Shown: one piece after another, positions 1 through 6,545 of the stretch
Layout: every line of letters starts with the position of its first letter
Position numbering within the stretch: the stretch's first letter is position 1
DNA from: an uncultured Ellagibacter sp.
GTDB taxonomy: Bacteria; Actinomycetota; Coriobacteriia; Coriobacteriales; Eggerthellaceae
NCBI GenBank assembly: GCA_934661105.1
Contig: CAKUIV010000041.1
Span: 1-14,273 of the forward strand
DNA length: 14,273 bases
Direction: 5' to 3'
Translations under genes and position numbers: made by a program
Notes under the pieces: model-generated
What the model was told of the DNA's origin: nothing
The model's database searches: none
The model's input: only the letters and a program-made list of their open reading frames with translations

Positions 1-347
1 TTGCCGAAGGGCTTAAGCACATCGGCGCAACCCGTCACCTGAAGCCCGGCGAGCGAGCCGAACGATGGGTCGTCGTCGTATATGGCCAGGCAGACGTCGC
101 GATTCTCGTGCAGCGCCTTGAACTTCAGGCCGCCCTCCGAGAAGATCCAGAACGCGCCCTCGGCGTAGAGGTACTCGACCGGCGTGTTGCGCACGATGCC
201 CGCACCGGCGCAGGCGAGCGCGCACACCTTATGGCGCGCCAGGAACCCGTCGATCTCGGCCATGAGCTCCGCTTCGGGCATCCGCGCCTCGTCGGGCTCC
301 TTCGCCGTCCAATGATTCGCCGCCGCTTCCCAATCGATATCCGCCAT
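1..347 (-). CDS. Pyridoxamine 5'-phosphate oxidase-like flavoprotein (3' end outside window)
   Basis: The minus-strand frame is open from an ATG at 345-347 to the window edge and gives 115 complete codons, so the C-terminus is missing. The start reads MADIDWEAAANHW. Residues 27-47 form a helix followed by the strand VCALACAG. VRNTPVEYLY (52-61) and FWIFSEGGLKFKALHENRDV (67-86) follow. This hydrophobic-strand pattern, with a polar K/R segment after the second strand, is typical of FMN-binding split-barrel proteins of the PNPOx-like superfamily. Family members bind FMN, or sometimes F420 or heme, and many have no known substrate. A weak purine-rich RBS (AGGCAGG) lies just upstream. It is transcribed in the same direction as the sirtuin cluster but separated from it by 143 bp, so it may have its own promoter. 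Family assignment is fairly secure; specific function is unknown. Confidence 0.72.
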   Translation of the reverse strand, partial: MADIDWEAAANHWTAKEPDEARMPEAELMAEIDGFLARHKVCALACAGAGIVRNTPVEYLYAEGAFWIFSEGGLKFKALHENRDVCLAIYDDDPSFGSLAGLQVTGCADVLKPFG

Positions 348-380
348 GTTCGAACCTGCCTTTCCCGTCTTTCCGTTCTG

Positions 381-396
381 CTTCCCTGATTATCCC
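381..396 (-). promoter_or_regulatory. Possible promoter -10 for the PNPOx-like gene
   Basis: On the minus strand a GATAAT hexamer within GGGATAATC lies about 40 nt upstream of the ATG at 347, in the 143-bp gap after the sirtuin cluster. No good -35 sits at the expected spacing, so this is only a candidate. The rest of the gap shows nothing convincing. Confidence 0.25.
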
Positions 397-490
397 ACCG
401 TATGCAAGTGCGGCAGCACGACAGAAATCGGACGCTTTGCCACGCTTTTGGAATCAATCCTTGCCAGGTGACAAAGGGATGCTCCTCGCG

Positions 491-1342
491 TCACCCTTTG
501 CCGATCTTTCGCGCAAACGCGAGAAGTTCGCCGAGTTCGGCCCTGATAGCAGCAGCCTTATCTCCCAGCTGCAGCGGAACCGAACCGCTCGCGACGTTAA
601 CGCTCAGCAGATGCGCATGCAGCAACTTCGCAGCCATGTTCCAGAACGGGAGCGTGATGATACCGGGGGTCATCTCACCTACTCCGAGCTCCATAAGAAG
701 CAGACGCCCATCACGATGTTCGCGCACGAAACATTCGTAGCGCTCAACGCTTTCGCGCCAAGCCACACCTTCGAGAAACGTGTCATCACGCACCCACGGC
801 ACAAGCTGCCACCCGCAATGGGGGCAGCGCGGGATATCCTCGCCGCGCACTTCGAATCCGCGCATACCCGCAAGCATGCGCTCGACGTACGGCACCGCAT
901 CGAAAAGCTCGTCGCAACACGGCTGTTTGCACTGCAGGAAAGCGAAGCTGCCCTGATAGCCGCAAACCCGCTCAAGGGGAAAAGCTTTTTCTACCTGAGT
1001 GTCCACATTCGTACTTAGAACGAAGCAGTCCTTTCCCGCAAGAAGAGCGCGCAAGTCCAGATAGGGTTGCGAAGCAGGTTCGCGCAGCATGAAATCGATA
1101 TAACGCGCGTAATACGCCCACTGCTGCTCAAGACTGGGATAAAGATGGTAGAAACCGTCGAAGAGGCTCTTGAAACCGAAAACGCGCTGCCAATCGTCCA
1201 TCCCGGCACGCGCCATCCCCGCCCGGTTGTAGTGGTTGAATCCAGCGGCACTCGACATGCCCGAGCCGATGCCCACGATGACGGCGTCGGCGTCGGCGAT
1301 AAGCGCGCAAAGCTTGCGCGCATCTTCCGCTAAGGCCGGCAT
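491..1342 (-). CDS. SirTM-like sirtuin (third gene of cluster)
   Basis: This 283-aa protein has sirtuin architecture. A Rossmann NAD-binding loop GIGSGMSSAAGF lies at 24-35, and STNVD at 110-114 matches the sirtuin TQN[IV]D motif. Two Cys pairs, near 138/142 or 143 and at 173/176 (CPHC), make the zinc ribbon. A C-terminal LMELGVGEMTPGIITLPF block follows. These features, especially LELGVG-x-x-TP and GF after the first loop, match the macrodomain-linked SirTM class, which I recall ADP-ribosylating a lipoylated GcvH-like carrier in staphylococci and streptococci. The usual catalytic His of deacetylase sirtuins (ELHG) is Gln here (GYQG, Q130), as I recall for SirTMs. Its ATG overlaps the stop of the upstream paralogue by 13 bp, and GAGAAGG serves as RBS, so translation is probably coupled. 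ADP-ribosyltransferase activity is inference; the substrate is unknown. Confidence 0.85.
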   Translation of the reverse strand: MPALAEDARKLCALIADADAVIVGIGSGMSSAAGFNHYNRAGMARAGMDDWQRVFGFKSLFDGFYHLYPSLEQQWAYYARYIDFMLREPASQPYLDLRALLAGKDCFVLSTNVDTQVEKAFPLERVCGYQGSFAFLQCKQPCCDELFDAVPYVERMLAGMRGFEVRGEDIPRCPHCGWQLVPWVRDDTFLEGVAWRESVERYECFVREHRDGRLLLMELGVGEMTPGIITLPFWNMAAKLLHAHLLSVNVASGSVPLQLGDKAAAIRAELGELLAFARKIGKG

Positions 1343-2028
1343 CGCGCGACCTTCTCGAAGGCGCCGGTCATGTCGCCGTCCACGAGAATGGTCTCACAAC
1401 GGGCATCCGGCAGCATGGCCTGGTTGTAGTTGAAGACGATGTAGCTTGCATGCTCGCAAGCGTTCGCAACATCCGCGAGCAGGCGTTTGATGGCGCCGTT
1501 GCGCAGCCCCACACCGAGTTCGAGGATGACCACATTCCCGCCGCGATGAGTCCGCACCAAGCGTGAAAGCTCCTCAAGCCGGGCCGCAACCTGCGCGTCG
1601 GGGTGCGCAAGCCGCCGCTCGTCGATCGCCGTGCGGATGCTCCCCTCCGTTTCCAAAACGCGGAGCTCGTCGAATCCGGCCTTCGCGAAATGCCCGTCGA
1701 TGTTGCACGTAATCACAAAGGCGTCGGCATGCTGCGTAAGCTCGCGAAGCCCGACCATGAGCGGGCCGGGCTCGTATTCCAGCCACTCCTTCAGAAAGAA
1801 CCGCTCGGCCCACTGCCCGCGCACGCGCGCATCCACCGCCGAAAGCCCAGCCAAGATGCAGGACGCCCCATCGCGCTGGGCAAGGTCGCCATACGCCTCC
1901 CGAAAGTGAGCGTCATCACGAAAGATGTTGAGCCCTTCGGCCATGTCAAGCCCGTTGCTTGCGCCGATAACGACGAAGTCGGCCTCGTCGAGCACCCGCC
2001 TGATGCGAGCCGCTTTCGCTGCTTCCAT
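1330..2028 (-). CDS. Divergent, zinc-ribbon-less SirTM-like paralogue (second gene of cluster)
   Basis: This is a 232-aa protein, about 50-90 residues shorter than its two neighbours. It keeps the sirtuin frame: VVIGASNGLDMAEGLNIF (19-36) for the NAD loop, ITCNID (106-111) for the TQNID-like motif, and the class-specific ILELGVG (168-174). The segment holding the zinc ribbon in the other two is reduced to a short stretch (about 131-160) with no CxxC. The residue that is Gln in its paralogues, and His in deacetylases, is Glu (ETEG, E128). The NAD loop also lacks the usual Ser. A strong RBS (GGGAGGT) sits before the ATG, which begins 3 bp after the stop of the upstream paralogue. The intact frame and good RBS argue for a maintained protein, perhaps a regulatory or scaffolding pseudo-enzyme, though altered catalysis cannot be excluded. 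Confidence 0.75.
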   Translation of the reverse strand: MEAAKAARIRRVLDEADFVVIGASNGLDMAEGLNIFRDDAHFREAYGDLAQRDGASCILAGLSAVDARVRGQWAERFFLKEWLEYEPGPLMVGLRELTQHADAFVITCNIDGHFAKAGFDELRVLETEGSIRTAIDERRLAHPDAQVAARLEELSRLVRTHRGGNVVILELGVGLRNGAIKRLLADVANACEHASYIVFNYNQAMLPDARCETILVDGDMTGAFEKVARCRP

Positions 2029-2031
2029 GCG

Positions 2032-2997
2032 CTACCTCCCCAACTCTTCGCGCACATCGGCAAGCACATCGGCGATGTCGGCGCGAATCGCCATACCCCG
2101 GTTCTCGATTGCTCGAGGCAAAAACTGCGTCTTGTCGTTCACCGCGATATAGCTTGCCTGAGGCAGCTGCGCCGTAAGTTCCCAAAACGGCTCCTGGATG
2201 AACGCCGGTGTGAGACGCCCCACGCCCAATTCCAGGAACAGAATCCTCTGCTGCGCATGAGCCTCGAGCCAGCTGGAAACCTTGGCGTACTGCTCTTCGT
2301 ACAGGCTGCCCTGCAGGAAGTTCCCATAGCCGCGCACCCAGGGAAACGCCTCGCCGCCGCAATACGGGCAGCGTGGCACAAGCTCGCTCGGCACTTCCAA
2401 GCCCTCCCCCATGGCATCGATCATGCGGGCAACGGGTTCGGTCGCATCCCATACCTCATCGGTGCAGCAACGCGCACATTGGAAGAAGCGATGGTCGCCC
2501 TGGATTTCGGCCACCTTATCCCAGGGGTAGATTTTCACGAACTGCGTGTCCTGGTTCGTGGTAAGCACGAAGAAATCTTTCTCGCCGAGAACGGCGTCGA
2601 GATCCCTATAGGGCTTGCGCAGCGGTGCGTTAAGCGTGGTGTCGAGAAACGTTGCCAAATACCCCCAACGCGACTCCGCCGAGGGCCAGCAGTAAAAAGA
2701 CCCCTCAAACGCCCCTTCGAAGCCATAACGCTCGGCGAACTTACCGAAATGTTTACGGTAGGTCGCATTATCCTCGTAGTAGAAGTTGCCGCCGCCCGCC
2801 GCCGACAGCCCTGACGCCCCGCCCACAAGCACGCAGTCGGCATCCCGGACCATGCGGGCGAAAGTCGCAATCTGCTCCCGATAGGGCAAGGGTTCGCGAG
2901 CGCTCAGCACGTAAGGGGTGACTCCTGCCTGATATGCGGCCTGGTAGGCAAATGATTGATTGGTAAGCTCGACGACGAGCCGCTCGTACGGGGTCAT
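2032..2997 (-). CDS. SirTM-like sirtuin (first gene of cluster)
   Basis: This 321-aa protein has an N-terminal extension of about 50 residues, then a NAD loop VGGASGLSAAGGGNF (58-72). TTNQD (146-150) matches the sirtuin TQNID motif, and VAEIQGDHRFFQC (162-174) carries Gln (Q166) where deacetylases have the catalytic His. Zinc-ribbon cysteines are C174/C177 and C210/C213 (CPYC). FLELGVGRLTPAFIQEPF (254-271) is the block typical of macrodomain-linked sirtuins. Of the three paralogues it matches that class best. I chose the ATG at 2995-2997 (MTPYERL) rather than a longer frame to 3105, because the longer version runs through the divergent promoter region and reads as non-protein sequence. It leads the three-gene unit and faces the TetR gene 143 bp away. 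Likely an NAD+-dependent ADP-ribosyltransferase; target unknown. Confidence 0.87.
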   Translation of the reverse strand: MTPYERLVVELTNQSFAYQAAYQAGVTPYVLSAREPLPYREQIATFARMVRDADCVLVGGASGLSAAGGGNFYYEDNATYRKHFGKFAERYGFEGAFEGSFYCWPSAESRWGYLATFLDTTLNAPLRKPYRDLDAVLGEKDFFVLTTNQDTQFVKIYPWDKVAEIQGDHRFFQCARCCTDEVWDATEPVARMIDAMGEGLEVPSELVPRCPYCGGEAFPWVRGYGNFLQGSLYEEQYAKVSSWLEAHAQQRILFLELGVGRLTPAFIQEPFWELTAQLPQASYIAVNDKTQFLPRAIENRGMAIRADIADVLADVREELGR

Positions 2998-3015
2998 TCC
3001 GTTCTCGCTTTCAGT

Positions 3016-3051
3016 TATAATGAACAGGTGTCTATAAACAGTGTCTCTGTT
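3016..3051. promoter_or_regulatory. Divergent promoter/operator region between sirtuin cluster and TetR gene
   Basis: The 143-bp gap between the divergent genes contains a clustered set of signals. TATAAT lies at 3016-3021 and TATAAA at 3033-3038 on the plus strand. On the minus strand the same AT-rich block can be read as TATAAC with CTGTTT 16 nt upstream. A 15-bp palindrome AACAG-TGTCT-CTGTT occupies 3037-3051. The half-site also occurs as a direct repeat, AACAGGTGTCT (3023-3033) and AACAGTGTCT (3037-3046). Overlap of promoter elements with a palindrome is typical of an autoregulated TetR operator controlling both directions. Which hexamers are used is not settled by eye. Confidence 0.45.
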
Positions 3052-3140
3052 GATTTTTCTGAAGGCAATGAACAAATGCCAACGACTGTCGAGAAACGAA
3101 CGCATGCGGGAAATCGACGAGCAAACCTGCGGGAGGGACT

Positions 3141-3680
3141 ATGCCAGAGGAGAAAATCGATCGGCGCCGGCGCTACACGCTCTCGGTTGTACGAGAGGCG
3201 TTTTTCGCGCTGCTCGCCGAGGTCGGTTTCGCGAAAATGACCGTAGCCGACATCTGCCGTCGCGCGGATATCAACCGCGGCACATTCTACTTGCACTACG
3301 AAGACAAGTTCGCACTGCTTGATGCACTTATCGACGAGGCGCTGACCGCAGCACCTCCGCTTGAGCGCACGGAAGAAGCATCCCTTTGCCAACGTCCGCC
3401 CGCAAACGACGACTACTATCTGCTGTATTCGGATAGCGACGCGTACGCCCGAGTTGCCCAACGCGTCATCGAACACGGCGCAAAGCAGGCGGTACCCCAG
3501 ATCATGGAGAAAACCGGGCTCTCACGAGAGGACGCCTACTTGCTGTTCGTCCACAACGCGCATGGCAACCTTGCGGTCAACCGCTTGCTCGGCTGGAAGC
3601 GCGGGCCCGAATTCGACCACGTCCAGAAGCTGCTCAACACCTACTCGAAAGGCGGGTTCGCGGCCCTGCATGGCCGCTGA
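3141..3680 (+). CDS. TetR/AcrR-family transcriptional regulator
   Basis: This 179-aa protein has a classical TetR N-terminal domain: a helix RYTLSVVREAFFALLAEVGF (11-30), then the helix-turn-helix MTVADICRRADINRGTFYLH (33-52) followed by YEDKFALL. The C-terminal ligand-binding half (about 60-179) is divergent, as usual for the family, so the effector cannot be read from sequence. GGGAGGG lies 4-5 nt before the ATG, which supports this start. The gene is divergent from the three SirTM-like genes and shares with them a region holding a 15-bp palindrome, so it most likely represses the sirtuin cluster and itself. A degraded kinase gene begins immediately downstream on the same strand. Confidence 0.88.
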   Translation: MPEEKIDRRRRYTLSVVREAFFALLAEVGFAKMTVADICRRADINRGTFYLHYEDKFALLDALIDEALTAAPPLERTEEASLCQRPPANDDYYLLYSDSDAYARVAQRVIEHGAKQAVPQIMEKTGLSREDAYLLFVHNAHGNLAVNRLLGWKRGPEFDHVQKLLNTYSKGGFAALHGR

Positions 3681-4256
3681 ACCTTCGGCCGGTCCCTTCC
3701 GTCACCGCGTGGGCGACTTACCAGCACGTAACGCGCCTATCCCCTGTCGCACCTGCCGCATGCACCGCACCTTCATCGAAAAGCTCATGCGCGAATCTGG
3801 CCTTACGGCCCGACACGACTTCATCGACATGGTCCGCGGCCTCTCGCTAACCGATACCTTCTGAATGAAGCGAGAAGATGAGGATTTGACTTGGGACGAC
3901 GTATCCCTTTACCGCAATCCTTTCGACGACGATACAGCGCGAATCGCTTTCGACGGCGCCGGCAAATGCAGCAAACAAAACTCGCCCATCTCGCCCGAGT
4001 TCGCCGCATCGGGGTCGTTTGCGAAGTGCTGGATACGCGAAGGCGGGCGGATTTCGCTTCTGAAGCGCGAGTCGACCGGCATGCGGGAAACTACGGGTTC
4101 CTCGTCGAAAACGCGACAGGCGAAATCTTGCGCATGGCGCCGCTGTTCGACCACAACATGGCGTGTTTGCCCATGATGATGGAGACAGATGACTTCGACG
4201 AATACATAAGCCTTATCGGGCCGAAAATCGACACCGACGTCGGTGCCATGGCTTGA
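3670..4256 (+). pseudogene. Remnant of a HipA-like (PI3/4-kinase-fold) protein kinase
   Basis: Three pieces of one protein can be read. Frame 1 gives HRTFIEKLMRESGL ... GLSLTDTF and is stopped by TGA at 3862-3864. The same frame continues with KREDEDLTWDDVSLYRNPF and SPEFAASGSFAKCW to about 4068. Homologues have a Trp after LTDTF, so TGG has probably become TGA. Frame 3 then takes over from about 4068 with VDRHAGNYGFLVENATGEI and FDHNM. These are the kinase catalytic loop (D-R-H-x-x-N) and the metal-binding Asp of HipA-type kinases. The glycine-rich loop and roughly 80-100 residues expected between the second and third pieces are absent, so an internal deletion shifted the frame. The N-terminus is also poor. 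The final stop is TGA at 4254-4256. The family phosphorylates proteins and includes HipA toxins; this copy cannot make an active kinase. Confidence 0.75.
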
Positions 4257-4312
4257 TAATCGTAAGGACGCGGGCATTATTCCGCGAACGCCTCGTTTTC
4301 GTCAACTTTCTT

Positions 4313-4438
4313 GAATTTAGGGTAGGTGAACGCCCGTCAGCAACGCGTAACCTTCCGCGCTCATTTCACGACCTGGGGAAATGGTACGTTCCAGCGAGCA
4401 GAGGGGCATACATCAGGCACCCACCTACCCTAAATTCC
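4313..4438. mobile_element. Candidate MITE-like element with 16-bp terminal inverted repeats
   Basis: GAATTTAGGGTAGGTG at 4313-4328 is the exact reverse complement of CACCTACCCTAAATTC at 4422-4437. The 126-bp unit contains no ORF but has a further inner inverted repeat (CATTTC 4362-4367 / GAAATG 4378-4383). The flanks resemble a target duplication: ACTTTCTT at 4305-4312 abuts the left end, and ACTTTGTT at 4439-4446 lies after the right end, with one mismatch in 8 bp. Eight-base duplications are known for several transposase families, including IS256. The element lies just downstream of a broken kinase gene. A structured RNA or bidirectional terminator is an alternative reading. Confidence 0.45.
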
Positions 4439-4446
4439 ACTTTGTT

Positions 4447-4576
4447 GGCAGAAATAGACGCCTCGCCGTTTTTTGGAAGAATAAGAGCACTGCATCTTCG
4501 GATCGAAAAACATCCCGATCAGGTCAAAGGACGATCTATTTCTACGACGCCCGATTTCACCCCGCCCCCACAGCTC
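4447..4576. other. Non-coding stretch between inverted-repeat element and DUF6179-like gene
   Basis: This completes a gene-free gap of about 320 bp (4257-4576). Apart from the inverted-repeat element described separately, I see only a T6 run near 4469-4475 without a convincing stem, and an 8-bp inverted pair AGAAATAG/CTATTTCT (4450-4457 and 4536-4543). No gene or RNA is recognisable. Confidence 0.4.
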
Positions 4577-5221
4577 TCACGCCCTCATCTGCAGCAGACC
4601 CCGCTCCCATGCCTGGCGAATCGGATCGTAGAGGTTGATGAGCAGGCCGCGGAAGTCGGGGCACCACGATTGCAGGTACGCCTCCATTTCGGCGGCATCG
4701 AACCGAGCGAGGAAGCGCGCCTCGGCCAACAGCTGGTCAAGCCAAGCCTGCACGTAGTCGAGGCCCCTCAGGCTTTCGGGCACCGGAACGCTTAACGGGT
4801 AGTCGATTTCGCACGGCACCTCGTGGGCGGCGAAGAACGTGTCGTAGCGCGCGGGAAGCCCGCCAATGTTTGCGAGCGTGTCGCGCAAGGCGATGCTGTG
4901 AACGGGCGGCATGGTTGCGACCGCTTCGCGCCACGTTTGCATGACCGAGTCCACACGCGCCTCGAGCACGGTACGGCGTGCCGTCCAGATTTCGATCACG
5001 TCGTCGCAGGCAAGCAACATCGCAACCCGAGGCGCATCATCGTCGCAGGCAAGCCCCATCACGTACAGAACCGACGAGGCGATTTCCCACGCCTCGGATT
5101 CCGACACACTGCACGATTCTCCGAAGGTGTGCAGCCCCGCAACGTGTTCCATCAGCACGACGAAACCGCGCATCGTACCCTCGCTGGCAGATTCGCCCAA
5201 AGGCGCAAGCGCATTATTCAT
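4577..5221 (-). CDS. DUF6179-like protein of unknown function
   Basis: This 214-aa, mostly helical, acidic protein has no signal peptide or membrane segment. An early block reads SESEAWEIASSVLYVMGL. Later blocks include LRDTLANIGGLPARYDTFFA, EIDYPLSVPVPESLRGLDYV and a terminal FRGLLINLYDPI. From memory, this order (an LRDTL-type segment, then YDxxF, then DYPL, then a Leu-rich helix and a terminal INLYxP) matches the DUF6179 family of Clostridia and Coriobacteria. Those genes tend to sit next to DUF6323 genes, as here. The ATG at 5219-5221 overlaps the stop of the upstream gene by 8 bp and has a GGGAGG RBS six bases ahead, so it was preferred over upstream in-frame Mets. Translational coupling suggests the two products act together. 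Function is unknown. Confidence 0.65.
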   Translation of the reverse strand: MNNALAPLGESASEGTMRGFVVLMEHVAGLHTFGESCSVSESEAWEIASSVLYVMGLACDDDAPRVAMLLACDDVIEIWTARRTVLEARVDSVMQTWREAVATMPPVHSIALRDTLANIGGLPARYDTFFAAHEVPCEIDYPLSVPVPESLRGLDYVQAWLDQLLAEARFLARFDAAEMEAYLQSWCPDFRGLLINLYDPIRQAWERGLLQMRA

Positions 5222-5732
5222 AATCGGCCTCCCAACGTTCGCCATCCCAACCTGGCGCTTCGGTGTCATCGCGCCATTCGACAGGATCCAATCGGTAAAC
5301 ACGGCCGTGATCGTCGGTGATTTCGTAGCCTGCTTGGCGTTCCCTCGCCGTCAAAGCCTCGCGCGCCAAGCTCGCCGCAAGCGCCGCATCGCCTTGCGCC
5401 TCTCCGTCGAAACCTTCCCGCAGCGCTTCGATGATTTCAAGATCGGTCGTTTGCGCGGGGAAATCCTCCCGCAGGTCGTAGAACGCCTCAACCAGGTCCA
5501 TCAGCTGCTCGAGGGCGTCCACCCCCGTCAAACAGGGAGAACCCGCGATCGCCCTGATCAGCGTCGGCGCCGCCGTAGCCCCAAACGAAACGCGCCGCGC
5601 ACGCGTAAGGCACGCGCACTCGGCCTCGCCAAGCTCGCCGACCTGCTGCGGCGTCAGCACAAGCCCCGCTTCGCGAACGGCCCGTTCCATCTGCGCGCGA
5701 TGCATCCGCACCGCCATCGCACCCATATCCAT
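5214..5732 (-). CDS. DUF6323-like protein of unknown function
   Basis: This 172-aa protein contains REAGLVLTPQQVGELGEAEC, then a TRARRVSFGATAAPTLIRAI segment, then SPCLTGVDALEQLMDLVEAFY and DLEIIEALREGFDGEAQGD. That order (xLTxxQAxxLxxxR, RVxFG, IxAxxxSPxL, LxELxExFYxxxxE, DxEIIxxxxxxFDG) matches the DUF6323 family as I remember it. The C-terminal tail (about 125-172) is polar and rich in Asp, Glu and Arg. I took the ATG at 5730-5732 (MDMGAMAV) because an AAAGGA RBS lies nine bases upstream; the longer frame adds a hydrophobic, unlikely stretch. A second ATG two codons on is also possible. The stop overlaps the DUF6179-like start. The upstream gap holds TATTAA at a plausible -10 distance but no clear -35. 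Confidence 0.68.
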   Translation of the reverse strand: MDMGAMAVRMHRAQMERAVREAGLVLTPQQVGELGEAECACLTRARRVSFGATAAPTLIRAIAGSPCLTGVDALEQLMDLVEAFYDLREDFPAQTTDLEIIEALREGFDGEAQGDAALAASLAREALTARERQAGYEITDDHGRVYRLDPVEWRDDTEAPGWDGERWEADYE

Positions 5733-5865
5733 ATCGCCCCATCCTTTCGAAAACCGGATAAGGCTTAATACCTGGAAACAAGCGGAAAAACCAGACTGCA
5801 ATCGCGGCGGCGAACGTGGTAATGTGGGCAGCGATCAAGCGGAAGATTCACTGTGTGGAACGACG

Positions 5866-5908
5866 GAAAAAGCCGGGTTTCCATCTTCGGAGCGAGACGG
5901 CCCGCGGC
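5866..5908 (-). terminator. Possible terminator downstream of the ATC-hydrolase-family gene
   Basis: On the minus strand, GCCGCGGG (5901-5908) can pair imperfectly with CCCGGC (5872-5877), and T residues follow (complement of the A-run at 5866-5871). It begins six bases past the stop codon. The loop is long and the stem imperfect, so this is tentative. Confidence 0.3.
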
Positions 5909-5913
5909 CCTTC

Positions 5914-6498
5914 CTACTTCCTGAAGAAATGGAAATCGCAGCAGTCGCCGCCGTAGCCGAGAGTTTTCGTGCGCGAGAAGCCCATTTTCCGCAGGCCACC
6001 GTAGTTCACGTCGTCGACGTCGCAGAACAGCGGGCACAGCTCGGGGCAGCCGTTTTCCACGCAAGCGTCGTGCCAGAGGCATTTCGTGATGGAGGCGTCG
6101 AAAAAGTCGCGCCCGGCGGACGGCGCGCTCTCCCATAGATCGCTTGTGCGCATGACGTGCAGGAACACGCGCTTGTAAATGCCGAAGAACCCGGGAACCA
6201 CCTGCATTTTCGCTGTGGACGCGTGCTTCTCCGCAGCCACCACGCCCATCATGTACGACCGCATGAGCGCCATCGCCCGTTCATGCGGCAGCGGCCCACC
6301 CACGAGCGCCTTGTAGAGCGCGATGCGCGGAAGAATCGTCTGCTCTAGCTCTTTCATCTGGTTCGTCGACTTGCCCGTCGTATCGGCAACCAACTCGCCG
6401 AGCAGCTTCGACTGGCGGTCGAACAACTTGGCAGCCTCGGCATTCTCAAGGTTGCCCAACAAGAACTTCTCGATATCTTTCTGCTGCTTGATGCTCAT
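5914..6498 (-). CDS. L-2-amino-thiazoline-4-carboxylic acid hydrolase family protein
   Basis: This 194-aa soluble protein has a helical N-terminal half (MSIKQQKDIEKFLL onwards) and a Cys-rich C-terminal domain. That domain reads KCLWHDACVENGCPELCPLF (139-158), then CDVDDVNYGGL (159-169) and RTKTLGYGGDCCDFHFF (176-192). The pattern C-x5-C-x4-C-P-x2-C-P-x2-C-D-x-D followed by GGDCCDF is the signature of the family named for ATC hydrolase of Pseudomonas, which opens a thiazoline ring on the way to L-cysteine. In gut anaerobes the family is large and mostly untested, so the named reaction should not be assumed. The conserved cysteines could bind metal or act in catalysis. RBS GGAAGG lies about nine bases before the ATG, and an extended -10 promoter sits upstream. 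Confidence 0.82.
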   Translation of the reverse strand: MSIKQQKDIEKFLLGNLENAEAAKLFDRQSKLLGELVADTTGKSTNQMKELEQTILPRIALYKALVGGPLPHERAMALMRSYMMGVVAAEKHASTAKMQVVPGFFGIYKRVFLHVMRTSDLWESAPSAGRDFFDASITKCLWHDACVENGCPELCPLFCDVDDVNYGGLRKMGFSRTKTLGYGGDCCDFHFFRK

Positions 6499-6536
6499 AG
6501 CGCTACGCCTTCCCTATCCGATTCGGACAGATGAAA

Positions 6537-6545
6537 AGTATAGCA
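6537..6545 (-). promoter_or_regulatory. Extended -10 promoter for the ATC-hydrolase-family gene
   Basis: The minus strand reads TGCTATACT, an extended -10 element (TGn-TATACT), about 40 nt upstream of the ATG at 6498. The -35 region is poor, as is common for extended -10 promoters. The rest of the 140-bp gap holds only a short palindrome (GAGACGGTCTC, 6561-6571). Confidence 0.5.

Noticed and set aside
467..495. Inverted repeats GGTGAC/GTCACC and CAAAGGG/CCCTTTG at the end of the sirtuin cluster as a terminator
   Set aside because: The two pairings are mutually overlapping, loops are long, part lies inside the coding end, and no T-run follows on the minus strand.
1603..2814. 403-codon plus-strand open frame
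   Set aside because: It is antisense to two sirtuin genes, has no recognisable motif or RBS, and is the kind of long shadow frame expected in GC-rich coding DNA.
3670..4256. Intact toxin-antitoxin system based on the HipA-like sequence
   Set aside because: The kinase frame is broken twice, has lost its central domain, and no HipB-like antitoxin gene is adjacent.
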